Counted from the first letter of the stretch, positions 24,377 through 35,281 are shown. The stretch: DNA of 64,000 bases from Notamacropus eugenii (GCF_028372415.1 NC_092877.1:246965536-247029535), one strand, 5' to 3'. A program made the numbers and translations. The notes: a model not told the origin generated them from the sequence alone.

Positions 24377-26902
24377 ATGAAGCTTTGGATTCATCTACTC
24401 TATTCAGCTTTGATTGCTTCAGTTTCTATAGAGTCTCCGCCTGCATTGTCACCAGTTAGAGGATCTTGTGATTCTCTCTGCTCATGTGAGGAAAAGGATG
24501 GTTTACTGCTTATACACTGTGAAGAAAGAGGTATCAAGACTTTATCCCAAATAAATGTGCCACCATCAAGACCCTTCCATCTGCTTTTATTAAATAATGG
24601 ATTGACTACACTACACACAAATGACTTTTCTGGACTTACCAATGCCATCTTAATACATCTTGGATTTAATAATATTGTAGATATTGAACCTGGTGCATTT
24701 AATGGCCTTGGCCTTCTGAAAGAACTTCATATTAATCATAATTCTTTAGAAATTCTGAAAGAGGATACTTTCCGTGGCTTAGAGAATCTGGAATTCCTTC
24801 AAGCAGATAACAATTTCATCACAGTGATTGAACCAAGTGCCTTTAGTAAGCTTCATCGACTAAAAGTCTTAATTCTAAATGATAATGCTATTGAGTTTCT
24901 TCCCCCAAACATATTTCGCTTTGTCCCATTGACCCATCTGGACCTCCGTGGCAATCAATTACAAACATTGCCATATGTTGGGCTTTTGGAGCACATTGGC
25001 AGGATATTGGACCTTCAGCTAGAAGACAATAAATGGGTTTGCAATTGTGACTTATTGCAATTAAAAACATGGTTGGAAAATATGCCTCCCCAGTCTATCA
25101 TTGGTGATGTTGTCTGCAATAGCCCTTCATTTGTCAAAGGAAGTATTCTAAGTAGACTAAAAAAGGAATCTATCTGTCCCACTCCTCCAGTACATGAAGA
25201 GTATGAGGATCCTTCAGGATCATTACACCTAGTAGTGACCTCTTCTATAAATGATGGTCATATATCAACTAAGACTACATCTATTTCAAAAAATCCCACT
25301 AAGGTACCAGGTATAGTGCCTCATGCTACAAAGCCATCCACTCCACTTCCAGGACCTTATTGTCCAGTTCCTTGTAATTGCAAAGTCCTTTCCCCGTCAG
25401 GACTTCTAATTCATTGCCAGGAGCGAAATATTGAAAGTTTATCTGATTTAAAGCCTCCTCCCCAAAATCCTAAAAAACTCATTTTAGCAGGTAATATTAT
25501 TCAAACCCTAATGAAATCAGACCTGGTAGAATATTCCACTTTGGAAATGCTTCATTTGGGAAACAACCGGATTGAGGTTCTTGAGGAAGGGTCATTCATG
25601 AACCTTACCAGATTGCAAAAACTCTATCTAAATGGTAACCATCTGACCAAACTAAACCCTGGCTTATTCCTTGGGCTCCAGAATCTTGAGTACCTATACC
25701 TTGAATATAATGCTGTCAAGGATATATTACCTGGAACTTTTAATACGATGCCAAAACTTAAGGTCCTCTATTTGAATAATAATCTACTCCAAGCTTTACC
25801 ACCTCACATTTTTTCAGGAGTTCCCTTAACCAGGATAAACCTCAAAACAAACCAGTTTACACATTTACCTGTGAGCAATGTCCTGGATGAACTGGATTTG
25901 TTGATTCAGATTGAGCTCGAAGATAATCCCTGGGATTGCTCATGTGATTTAGTTGGGTTACAACAGTGGATACAAAAGCTAGGCAAAGATGTAGTCACTG
26001 ATGATATTCTCTGTACATCCCCAGGACATCTAGATAAAAGAGAATTAAAGTCATTGAATAGTGAACTTTTGTGCCCAGGCCTAATTAATAACCCATCCCA
26101 GCCAACCCATTCTAGTTTTATAATTGTCACCACTCCTACAACCACAACCAATACTGCAGATACCATTTTAAGATCACTTACAGATGCTGTTCCACTTTCT
26201 GTTTTAATCTTGGGTCTGCTCATTGTGTTTATAACCATTGTGTTCTGTGCTGCAGGAATAGTAGTTCTTGTTCTCCACCGTAGGAGAAGATGCAAAAAGA
26301 AACAGGCTGATGAGCAAATGAGGGACAGTAGCCCTGTGCACCTGCAGTACAGCATGTATGGTCATAAGATGACACATCATACAACTGAACGGCCTAGTGC
26401 ATCGATGTATGAGCAGCATATGGTGAGCCCAATGGTTCATGTCTACCGAAGCCCATCTTTCAGCCCCAAACATCTAGAACAAGAGGAGGAGAAAAATGAC
26501 AAAGATGGAAATGACTCAAAGCATCTCCAGAGAAGTCTTCTAGAAAGGGAAAACAATTCACCCCTCACAGGTTCAAATGTGAAATACAAAGCCACAGATC
26601 AATCAGCAGAATTTCTATCCTTCCAGGATGCCAGCTCCTTATATAGGAACATTCTGGAGAAAGAACGGGAACTTCAACAACTGGGGATCACAGAGTACCT
26701 GAGGAAAAATATTGCCCAGCTCCAGCCTGAGATAGAGGTGCATTATCCTGGAACACATGAGGAGCTAAAATTAATGGAGACATTAATGTACTCCAGACCA
26801 AGGAAGGTGTTAGTGGAACAGACGAAAAATGAGTATTTTGAGCTCAAAGCTAACTTACATGCTGAACCTGACTACTTAGAAGTCCTGGAACAGCAAACAT
26901 AA
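24377..26902 (+). CDS. SLITRK6: SLIT and NTRK-like family member 6 (SLITRK6), complete
   Basis: Single-pass neuronal adhesion protein with two leucine-rich-repeat blocks. Family knowledge: SLITRK proteins bind LAR-type receptor phosphatases across the synapse and guide neurite growth and synapse formation; SLITRK6 acts in inner ear and eye, and its loss in humans causes deafness with myopia. Seen here, in 841-residue numbering: signal peptide about 1-20; LRRNT with C31, C35, C37, C48; six LRRs about 66-205; LRRCT with C222, C224, C247, C267; linker 270-325; second LRRNT C329, C333, C335, C347; LRRs about 365-505; LRRCT C521, C523, C546, C566; transmembrane helix about 605-633 followed by HRRRRCKKK; cytoplasmic tail with tyrosines, ending NEYFELKANLHAEPDYLEVL (819-838). 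The open frame extends 26 codons upstream (to 24299), but those lie mostly before the splice acceptor at 24352. ATG 24377 has A at -3 and gives exactly the human length. No frameshift or internal stop. Confidence 0.98.
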   Translation: MKLWIHLLYSALIASVSIESPPALSPVRGSCDSLCSCEEKDGLLLIHCEERGIKTLSQINVPPSRPFHLLLLNNGLTTLHTNDFSGLTNAILIHLGFNNIVDIEPGAFNGLGLLKELHINHNSLEILKEDTFRGLENLEFLQADNNFITVIEPSAFSKLHRLKVLILNDNAIEFLPPNIFRFVPLTHLDLRGNQLQTLPYVGLLEHIGRILDLQLEDNKWVCNCDLLQLKTWLENMPPQSIIGDVVCNSPSFVKGSILSRLKKESICPTPPVHEEYEDPSGSLHLVVTSSINDGHISTKTTSISKNPTKVPGIVPHATKPSTPLPGPYCPVPCNCKVLSPSGLLIHCQERNIESLSDLKPPPQNPKKLILAGNIIQTLMKSDLVEYSTLEMLHLGNNRIEVLEEGSFMNLTRLQKLYLNGNHLTKLNPGLFLGLQNLEYLYLEYNAVKDILPGTFNTMPKLKVLYLNNNLLQALPPHIFSGVPLTRINLKTNQFTHLPVSNVLDELDLLIQIELEDNPWDCSCDLVGLQQWIQKLGKDVVTDDILCTSPGHLDKRELKSLNSELLCPGLINNPSQPTHSSFIIVTTPTTTTNTADTILRSLTDAVPLSVLILGLLIVFITIVFCAAGIVVLVLHRRRRCKKKQADEQMRDSSPVHLQYSMYGHKMTHHTTERPSASMYEQHMVSPMVHVYRSPSFSPKHLEQEEEKNDKDGNDSKHLQRSLLERENNSPLTGSNVKYKATDQSAEFLSFQDASSLYRNILEKERELQQLGITEYLRKNIAQLQPEIEVHYPGTHEELKLMETLMYSRPRKVLVEQTKNEYFELKANLHAEPDYLEVLEQQT

Positions 26903-26959
26903 GACTACACTTTGGGGGTTTGGGCAGGAATGCTGTGATTCTGTCTAAAGTCAGAACAT

Positions 26960-26967
26960 TGTAAATA
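26960..26967 (+). promoter_or_regulatory. Pumilio-type site TGTAAATA in 3' UTR
   Basis: Exact match to UGUANAUA, the PUM1/PUM2 recognition element. It overlaps the early AATAAA at 26964. Confidence 0.5.
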
Positions 26968-27718
26968 AAAGTGCCTTAAAATAGTGTATCATAAATCAGA
27001 ACATAAGCACAGCAGTAGTCCTGGGATGGAGGGGTATGGGCAGAAAAAGAAAGTGAAACTCAGGGATTACTGGGAGAAGCCATTGCATTGTTTTCAGTCC
27101 CCAAATGAAATCAAAACTTGTATGTAATTAATCATTCAAGGGATATGATTATAATTCTCTGATTTTTTGAAAGGTTTTATGGACAATCCTCTTACATACA
27201 TCATTTGGGAATTAAGCATGTTATGTTGAAATCTCATTCCCAGTGATTTAATAAGAATTGGAATATATCACCTTAAGATATACCTGTACATGCAATTTTA
27301 AATTTAAAAAGTATATTGATTAGATGTTTAGTACATGCACTACAGGGTTATCTACAATTGCACTTAGTTTTCTCATAATAAATGGAGAACTGGAATTTGA
27401 TTAATCTAAGTAGTGACAGTATAAAAGGAGAATGTTAGCTACATATAACTCCAGTGACATGAAATTATAAATTTGTGGGATTTGTTTATCCAGTGCCATC
27501 ATGAAGGATCTCAATCCTAAAAGATGACCAGAAACAAGGCAGAAACAGAAACACTAAAAATTCAGGGGAAAGGAACAAAATCTCTTATTTTTCTTCAAAT
27601 AGGTGTTCTGTACAAGTTTGGACAATCTCATTTTCAATGCTGCTGTAATCTGTTGTATGATCACTTGTTCAATTTCAATCCTTAATCTTGGATAAATTTG
27701 AAGCTACTGAGAATCCAC

Positions 27719-27726
27719 TGTAAATA
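27719..27726 (+). promoter_or_regulatory. Pumilio-type site TGTAAATA in 3' UTR
   Basis: Second exact UGUANAUA match, in the middle of the 3' UTR. Confidence 0.5.
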
Positions 27727-28045
27727 TCATTTAGTGCAAGTAAGTTTGGTTTCTTTCCCAGCAGTGGCTTCTGTGGTGGATTTGATTGTTTGTGAGAAAA
27801 CTAATTTCACTCTGTGCATCAATTTAAAGTTGTAAAACAAAATGAAACAAAACAAAAATTGTGTGGGTGGAGATCATTGTTCTTATTTTATACGTAAAGA
27901 TGTAAGTCAACGTTTGCCACAAATGAGTAGCAAAAGGCACTTCTGATGGTAAGTTGTACAAAGGACTTAGAGTGTGGAGCACTGCAGCTTTATTTTAAAA
28001 GAAAATATAGCTAGATTTCTATAAACTATTTATTCTGTACAGTTT

Positions 28046-28053
28046 TGTATATA
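28046..28053 (+). promoter_or_regulatory. Pumilio-type site TGTATATA in 3' UTR
   Basis: Third exact UGUANAUA match, about 60 bases before the distal polyadenylation signal. Confidence 0.5.
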
Positions 28054-28113
28054 TATTTTTGGTTCACAAAAATAATTATTCATGGGTGCCTTTCAAGGAA
28101 ATTGCTCACTACA

Positions 28114-28119
28114 AATAAA
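28114..28119 (+). terminator. SLITRK6: Distal polyadenylation signal of SLITRK6
   Basis: AATAAA, followed within 25 bases by an A-rich then T/G-containing stretch. It is the last canonical signal before the sequence changes character. Confidence 0.6.
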
Positions 28120-28200
28120 ACAAATTTTAAAAAAAGGTCTTAAAATTTGCTTTTTTAAAATTCATTCTGATCTGTAACTCAATCAAGTCAGGAGTCCAAA

Positions 28201-28240
28201 AAGATGCTTCTGTCTGTTGTCATGTGCACAGAAGCATCTT
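28201..28240. other. Perfect 13-bp inverted repeat (hairpin)
   Basis: AAGATGCTTCTGT at 28201-28213 and its exact reverse complement ACAGAAGCATCTT at 28228-28240 flank a 14-base loop. It lies about 80 bases after the SLITRK6 polyadenylation signal. The stem is short for a microRNA precursor. Confidence 0.7.
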
Positions 28241-30384
28241 GTTCACAGTGTGCAAAAAGGCTATTCAATTTCTGGGCATGATTGACACTGTGCCAAACGA
28301 AAATCTGACCAGAATTTCCCCCCTTCAACAAATCCTTCTTACATATAATACACATTTCGGTCGTCTCTATTTTCTCTCTTCTGGTTGTCAACTCAGTCAT
28401 GCAATAGCATTTTGTACAGTAAAACAAGTATCAGTGTTAACTGCTAACAGAGATAGGCAAGGCTCTTTTCTTGGAAGCAGCCAATTTCTGTTTTCTAATA
28501 AGCATACAGGTCAATGCATAGTGGATTAAAGGGACAGGTTTGTTGAAATGCATCAGTTGTTGAATTGCTTCCTAATGTTTTCCTTATTACTGTATATGCT
28601 GTAAAATGCTTGGCTCTCAAGACTCAAGGGATCACATTAGAAAAACAATTTAGCTGTTTCTCAGAGTTTAGCTGAAAAGTGATCATGATGATAACAGTCA
28701 GCAGAGACCTGAATAAGACTCAAAGTGGGATGGCTAATTAGGAATCTATCATAAAATCACTTCCCCACATTGCTTTAATGAATTATAGCATGTTGATAGA
28801 GGACATAATCTAGTCAAGTTTTGGAAATTTGTGTTTTAAAACTATCATTACTCATTATATTTGTAGCTATTAGGAAGTAGAACGGTATACCTCCTTTAAT
28901 TAGTTATTTGTTTGTTTGTTTTACATTCACTATTGTCCAAAGATTAGGCCAGAACAAATGTAGTAGGAAACCCTTCTGTTTTCAATTTTTTTTTTTTTAA
29001 TTTTTGTAAGAGGAATGCTTTCAAGGTGAAAATCTGTATGGTATATATAATGATGACTATATTTAACAACAAAGACAAGTAAACCCAGCAGGCAATAGTC
29101 AACACCCTGCAATAAGGTAACCCCCTAAATCACCCTCTCCCCCCAGTTCCTTCTTCGATATGTTATAGATTTCAAACAGTAGGACAATGCATATGCAGAA
29201 CTCAGCCTGCTGCGTGTTTATTCATCAGCTGAGAGTCTGCCAATACTTGCTGATTCAAAACAGGTACACAAAGGTACTTAGGAAGATTAATAAAATTTCC
29301 TTGCCTGGAGGACCCTTGGAATATATCCATGATGGCAGATAGAGGCATGTCCTCCAGAACATTTTTTGTTGTTGTTCTTGAGAGTTAGTGGGATTGGAGA
29401 AAGAGGGTGTTTGATGTTTTTAATCACACTACTCTGTTTTTTAGCAACAGTAGCACTATGTTCTCCAGCTTATTGACAGTCAAAATTAAATGGCTTTTTA
29501 CACACATTTATTCTCCTTAAGTATATGTCAAACACCAAAGTCTGTTGAACTGGATGGACCATGTATGACTAAGATTTAACACAATGTAAAAATGCTTGAC
29601 AATTTCTAGTCAAATGTTTCACCTCCAGTATTTTAGCTTTGTTTAAAGTAGTTTTTCTATGTTCACAGTATTAGTTAGGAAAAACAGCACTGGGATGTAT
29701 TGGAAGTTAGGTTTAATAATACAAGGCATTATTTGTCTGATGGAGGAAAACTAAGCATTTAGCTTCTTCTCCCTCTCCCCTTTACCTATTTTCTTCCTCT
29801 CCCTCTTGATCCAAAGGAGATTTTTGTCATATTATTCCTAATCATGTATTATAGCAGTTATTTCTACTTATGACTGATACACTGAAGAAGTAGTTATCAA
29901 TCCTGACCCAGGGCAACATAAATTGAAGTTTTGACTAATTCCAATATATTACTAGCTTTAAATGGAATTTACAGTTGGTATTTTGTATCCCTGAGACTAG
30001 ACTGAGATCTGGTTCATGGCAATAATACTCTGTATATGTGTTGGATTATTTATGTTTGTGTAGCAAGACAACTAAATAAAATGAAAACTATGTCCTCTCC
30101 ACTAGGATAGAATTAGTGAATATAGCCCTGTGTGTGGCATGTGTGTGCACATATATGTACATATACGTATATACACACATGTGTGTTATATACACCTAAA
30201 TGTGATAATTTTTAAAATAATCAGTATAAAGCAGCAATAGTTATGGTGACTCAAAGTGAGATTTAGCTCTTCCATTGATTCACATCCTACCCACCCCATT
30301 TTTTCCCTTTTATTTTGTTTTTTAAGCTTGAAAAATCTAGATAACAAATGGTTACCAAAGGTCAGCCCAGTTTTCCTGTGGAGA

Positions 30385-30488
30385 CTACAGAATACAGCAC
30401 ATGGAAAGATGAAATCCTTATCTTTTGCTACTCTTTATCTGATAGGGGGAGGAGGGGAGAGACAGAACCTACATAATGCTGTAGAATG
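30385..30488 (+). repeat. 104-base segment repeated inverted at 35128-35231
   Basis: By direct comparison, 103 of 104 bases match the reverse complement of 35128-35231. The one difference is A at 30460 against the equivalent of G. Identity stops sharply at both ends. Confidence 0.97.
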
Positions 30489-31280
30489 CTTTGAATCTGA
30501 CATTTTCTTAAGAGAATGAGCCTGCTTCTAAGTTAGTCTTTGTAGCAAATTTATTCAAATGAAGCTTTAGATATACAGACATACAGACATACATACCCAT
30601 ATACCTAAGTAAATACTTATGTAACCTACTTGAAGAGTACATCAATAATTTAAATATATAAACATGCATACATACAATATTAAAGTCTCATTGTAATTAA
30701 TTTTGTGTTCATCTCATGGTAAGTAATATCTTCCAGGCATGTATATGTTTGACTTATGAGATTATTTAGCAATACAAAAAAGAAAAATTTCTCCTAAAAT
30801 TTGAATTTCTGGTGAAAAATAGCAGATATGAAATAAAATGATTTTTTTCTAAATTAATACAGAGGCTCTCTGCAGGAAAAAAAAACTATTATTATAATTC
30901 ATAAAAATACTTTTCACTTAAGAAGAGTAAACTAAATTTTGAATTTCTCATTAATTAGAAATGCTTTTGGCAGTGAACTTGTGGATTTCTGTCTGTTTGT
31001 TTTCCCTACAGAGTTCATTTCCATGAAGACAAGAATGGTTACAGCTCTCTCTGGTTGAGAAGTTGGGAGTATCATGACAAGGGCAAGCCTGAATTATAGG
31101 AGAAGAGGCAAGTACAACACTTTCTCAGGACCATTGTCCATACATGTAGGCATCCACATTGAAAATGACCTCATGAAAGAAGAATGGACAAGTTGAGAGG
31201 GTGGGGGTGGGACTGGGTGGCGCAATAGTAATCCTTTCTGCAGTCTCAGTTCAGTACATCCTATAAGATAGAAATGTCCT

Positions 31281-31329
31281 TGAACATTTCCTGAGAGTTT
31301 TGAACATAGATTTTATCCTTTCTTGGTGA
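31281..31329 (+). repeat. 49-base segment repeated directly at 35233-35281
   Basis: All 49 bases are identical to 35233-35281, with sharp ends. It starts TGAACATTTCCTGAGAG and ends TTTCTTGGTGA. Confidence 0.97.
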
Positions 31330-32049
31330 GAAAAGTAATAAATGTTAGATTTTTCCAGTTCTGATACAGAAATGGAGTATATTTTTAACTTAAATTCAGG
31401 AAGTTAATTACTACATAGAATGAAAATAGTTTACATTTCCTTTTCATTCTCATTTGTAAATAGTCAACTTGGCCTTTTTTTCCCTCATCTTTGAAACACA
31501 CTAGAGAAAGTTTATGATGTCCAAGTTGACAGAATCCAGATAATAATAAAATAAATGGAATAAGAGAAAATAGCAGATGCTAAGTTTCATCTCCTAGATG
31601 ATTTTGAAAGAATAGTGAGAGACAAATATACCTCTGTTCAAAAATTAATTTCCACATGATTAGTCAGTGAAGAAAAATAGCAATTCACTTTTTAATTAAA
31701 GTACTTAGGTTGCTCTCTTATATGCTTGCTTTTAAATGTGTAGAATTTTTAATATATTGTTTTATTTCAGAGTTTTTTAAAGAATTGAAACTGAAAAGGG
31801 GAGGAGGTACACACAGACCAAGAAATAATTGATTTCAAATTTGTTAAGTTCTGCAACTGCTTGCATTACTTTTTGAAAGTAGCTTGTGAAAACATGTTAA
31901 TGTTTAGAAAATGAGGTGCTAATTATTGCATATTACTTGTTTGATATCTCAAATGCCAATTTATTGCCTTGAGGAATTTATTGATTATTTCAAAGTGAAT
32001 TAACCTTGAGCTTAATCCTATAGAATAATCATTCATGGTGGCCTAAACA

Positions 32050-32190
32050 ATCAAACCAAGTATTACTTCTTATTGCCTACTTTGTGCCTGACATTGTTCA
32101 GGGAAATATAATAGCACTGTGGGATCTATAATGACATATGAGATAGTGTTTCCACCTTCATGGAATTCACAATCTTATAAGGAAGGCAAG
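32050..32190 (-). mobile_element. L2 3' end fragment
   Basis: 'tgcctactttgtgcctgaca', then 'tccaccttcatggaattcac' and 'aatcttataaggaaggc' are the reversed L2 3' end. Confidence 0.6.
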
Positions 32191-32751
32191 ATGAATAATC
32201 CTTAGAATTTAAATAAGAGCGTGAAGCTGCATATGGGACTAGTGCCCAACATTTTATAAAGAATGATGAAATATTACATGAATTTCAAGATTAGACCTAA
32301 TATTTAGCCATTTAAGAAAAAATACTCTGAAGATAGTCTTCTTATGTTTAAACTTTCAGAATACTAAGAAGCCGATTTGTATACTTGCTTACTGGTTCTC
32401 TTAAAGAAATGCGAAGGAAACATATGAATAGATTTCAACTGGATCAGGGTACAATAAAAATTCTTGTATACAACCAAATGTACATTCTATTCCCACTGAA
32501 GAAATCTACATGCTATGTACACCATGCCACTATTCTTGTTTATCTACCCATATTCAAATGAAGTCTTCACAGCAGGATTAAATGAATGCTTCCTTGAATG
32601 ACTAAGTCAATTCAGTACAATTCAGATTTGTCTTGTATTTTCATTAACCTATTTTATAAAAAAGTCTGAGATAATAGGCAGCTCACAGTTACAACTGTAC
32701 AAAGAATAATTCCCAAAATGTAAGACTGAAGTTTATAAAAATATAAAGCAT

Positions 32752-33012
32752 GGGAAAGTAGCTAGGTGTAGTAGTAGATAGAGTGCCAGGTTTAGAATTA
32801 GGAAGACTCATCTTCCTAGGTTCAAATCTGATCTCAGATATTTACTAGCTATGTGACCCTGGGCAAGTTACTTATCCCTATATGCCTCAGTTTCCTCATC
32901 TGTAAAAATATCTTGAGAAAGACATGTCAAATCACTTCACTATCTGTCACTTCATTTATCTATCAACAAAGCCCCAAATGGTGTCAAAAAGAGTTGAATT
33001 TGACTACCACCA
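32752..33012 (+). mobile_element. Marsupial CORE-SINE, near full length
   Basis: 'gtagctaggtgtagtagtag' head, 'ttcaaatctgatctcagata', 'gtgaccctgggcaagttact', 'tgcctcagtttcctcatctg' and tail 'ggtgtcaaaaagagttgaat', in order. Confidence 0.92.
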
Positions 33013-34835
33013 ATTTGTTTTTACTTTGAGAATAGAAAGAAATTCGATACTAATTTGTAAATACTAAATTTCTCAAATATGGTTTATTAAGAATTCATTG
33101 TTTTTATCCACTATACTACAATCAAATTCTCCATTAAAAAAAAAAGCCAAACACTTAAACATGTGAAAAGAGTGGAAAATGGAATCTAGTGTTCTAGGTT
33201 TGTGGTTTTGTGTAGATTGTAATGAATTATCTGATCTCAGTGTTTATCAGTGTTACAAATTGATAGATTATGATGGGAAAACACTTTAATTCATCCCTTT
33301 TATTGCAATTCAAAAAGCTTAGTTATAATACCTCAAGTTTAATTTAAAATGGTCTCATTATATTTTCATTTTTGCTTCCTAAGTAATAAATATACAGCGA
33401 TAAGAAAATATTAATAATGTAAATAAATTTCTAAAATGGAAAAATGAATATGTTCAGTATTTTAATAAACTTTCCTTTGTTTCCTCTTTTGTAACAATCC
33501 ATTTAACTCTTCCCATTTAATTCTTAATTGCTCTAAAGATTGCATCATTTTTGTATATTACACATTCTTCTCTTGGCATACAAGTCATAGCAAGTTTAGC
33601 TATGGATAATAAGGGATGCTCAAAAAATAAATCCATGCTGTCACAGAACATTCTCAAATCTCTGTGGATTACCAGGACTGGGTAGGAATTCTTCCTAACT
33701 AAAAGACAACTCTAAGGTAAAAAGTCAAGTGCTATCACTCAAAGCAAAATCTTTACTTTGGTATAAGTGTTATTGCTTTGTTGTTTACACTGGATAGTTA
33801 GATAAATAAAAAAAAAATAATAATCTGTGCTTCAGTTTAACCTGTACAAATAGAGCTGTGGCATCTCAAATTTTATGTGCATTTTTCTGTGAAAAAAAAA
33901 TACAATCAAGGTTCTATAGAAAATTTATGTGTATTGTCTAGTTCCTACATATGTCTTTGTTTCATTGTCGTTGGCATGAAACATGAGCTACCGAAATCAG
34001 AATAGTTTGAATTCCTTAAAATGTATTTATATATAGATAGATTTATATATAATTTTGCATATATGTATATCTTTCTATACATATATGACTTCATATTTTA
34101 GAAATGTGACGTAGCAAGAGATAATGTGAATAAAATAATTATTTGAGTTTAATCAATATAGATGGCCAACACAAGTAATTTATATAAATAAAACTATTTT
34201 TAACAGAAAGTTTGATTTTTTTTTCTAATTTTTCCCCTGTAGAATTCTCCTGATTCTTCCTTCAGTTGCACACTTTACTTTTTATGTGTGTATATGTAAT
34301 TGCAATTGGGATTCCATCTTATGCATGTTTTAATATTTTCATTATTTTTTTTTTGCAATTTGTCATAAATGACATTAAGCTTAAATTCTACAAACAGACA
34401 ACTTGGTGAACTCCAGCTTGGTTTCTTCTCCACCATGGATGCCTTCAGATCTTAACCTAGTAACTTTAATTCTTCAAATGAGTTTCATTGTCTTTTTTTT
34501 AAACTTAACTCTACCTTTATTGTCTTTTGGTTATGTTTTTTCTTTTGATTTAAAATCTTCCCCACTTTCTGACCCCCTGCAAACAATAAATATCCTCCTT
34601 TGAGAAAAGGACTAGTTACTTTTAACATGGTCCTTAGCTGCTACTAATGAGATGAAATGATCAGGATTCGATATTATCTTTTAATTGGTACTGTTTACAA
34701 TTCATAGATTTTGTTCTGTAATTACCTAAGTTATGTTTTTTTGTCTCTGAACTTGTTTCAGAAATTCAGCTGACCAGTAATGAGTTATGTTTAGAAATTC
34801 AATTCTGCTACTAATCACTATTCTATTCTTGCCTC
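33013..34835. other. AT-rich intergenic stretch, nothing recognised
   Basis: No gene and no repeat that I can name, apart from short TA-rich runs near 34030-34090. Confidence 0.5.
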
Positions 34836-34839
34836 AAGG

Positions 34840-35129
34840 AAATCTATTATCCTTGAGGGATGGGAGTGGACACCGGGGATTCTGGTCTAATATCTTTACA
34901 CCACCAAGCTCTCTTGGTGTCAAACTCTTTTGACCAATCATAACTTGTTTCCCACAAAGTCCTGTTCTTTGTTCTGTACTCCCCAAAATTGTTAAAGAAA
35001 TCTATGCCCCTTCTTCAGAGTCTTGGTTTTGCTGAGGAAGCTGAGATCCTATCTATTGGTAAGTTTGTGCTTGACTAATAAATCAATCATGCTCAGAGCT
35101 ATGTGTCTCAATTTACTTTAACTCTTACA
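34840..35129 (+). mobile_element. Candidate ERV solo LTR, plus strand
   Basis: It has a CCAAT box (GACCAATCAT, 34933), a CT-rich stretch, GTGCTTGACTAATAAATCAA (35068) resembling an LTR polyadenylation signal and R region, and an end in CTTTAACTCTTACA typical of an LTR 3' edge. No target duplication or internal retroviral sequence was found, and the left border is unclear. Confidence 0.4.
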
Positions 35130-35281
35130 TTCTACAGCATTATGTAGGTTCTGTCCCTCCCCTCCTCCCCCTATCAGATAAAGAGTAGCAAAAGATAAGG
35201 ATTTCATCTTTCCATGTGCTGTATTCTGTAGCTGAACATTTCCTGAGAGTTTTGAACATAGATTTTATCCTTTCTTGGTGA
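35128..35281. repeat. Mosaic of an inverted and a direct copy of sequence 4-5 kb upstream
   Basis: 35128-35231 is the reverse complement of 30385-30488 (103/104). One unmatched base (C, 35232) follows, then 35233-35281 is an exact direct copy of 31281-31329 (49/49). I found no match to this window on either side (35080-35127 and 35282-35540). Confidence 0.96.

Larger units (their letters stand above)
26903..28135 (+). other. SLITRK6: SLITRK6 3' UTR
   Basis: About 1.2 kb of AT-rich sequence without SINE or LINE insertions runs from the stop codon to the last good polyadenylation signal. An early AATAAA at 26964-26969 and another at 27377-27382 could give shorter forms. It contains ATTTA pentamers and three UGUANAUA matches. 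The right end is inferred as about 15-20 bases after AATAAA at 28114. Confidence 0.65.
28241..32049. other. Intergenic region 3' of SLITRK6, no gene seen
   Basis: Mostly unique AT-rich DNA, with a TG/TA tract at 30128-30190. It contains the two source segments of the mosaic at 35128 (30385-30488 and 31281-31329). A splice-acceptor-like TTTTCCCTACAG at 31000-31011 and a donor-like TTG|GTGAGA at 31325 sit about 310 bases apart. Confidence 0.5.

Noticed and set aside
25906..26355. 149-codon open frame antisense to SLITRK6
   Set aside because: It is a shadow of the strongly coding plus strand, with no domain and no separate signals.
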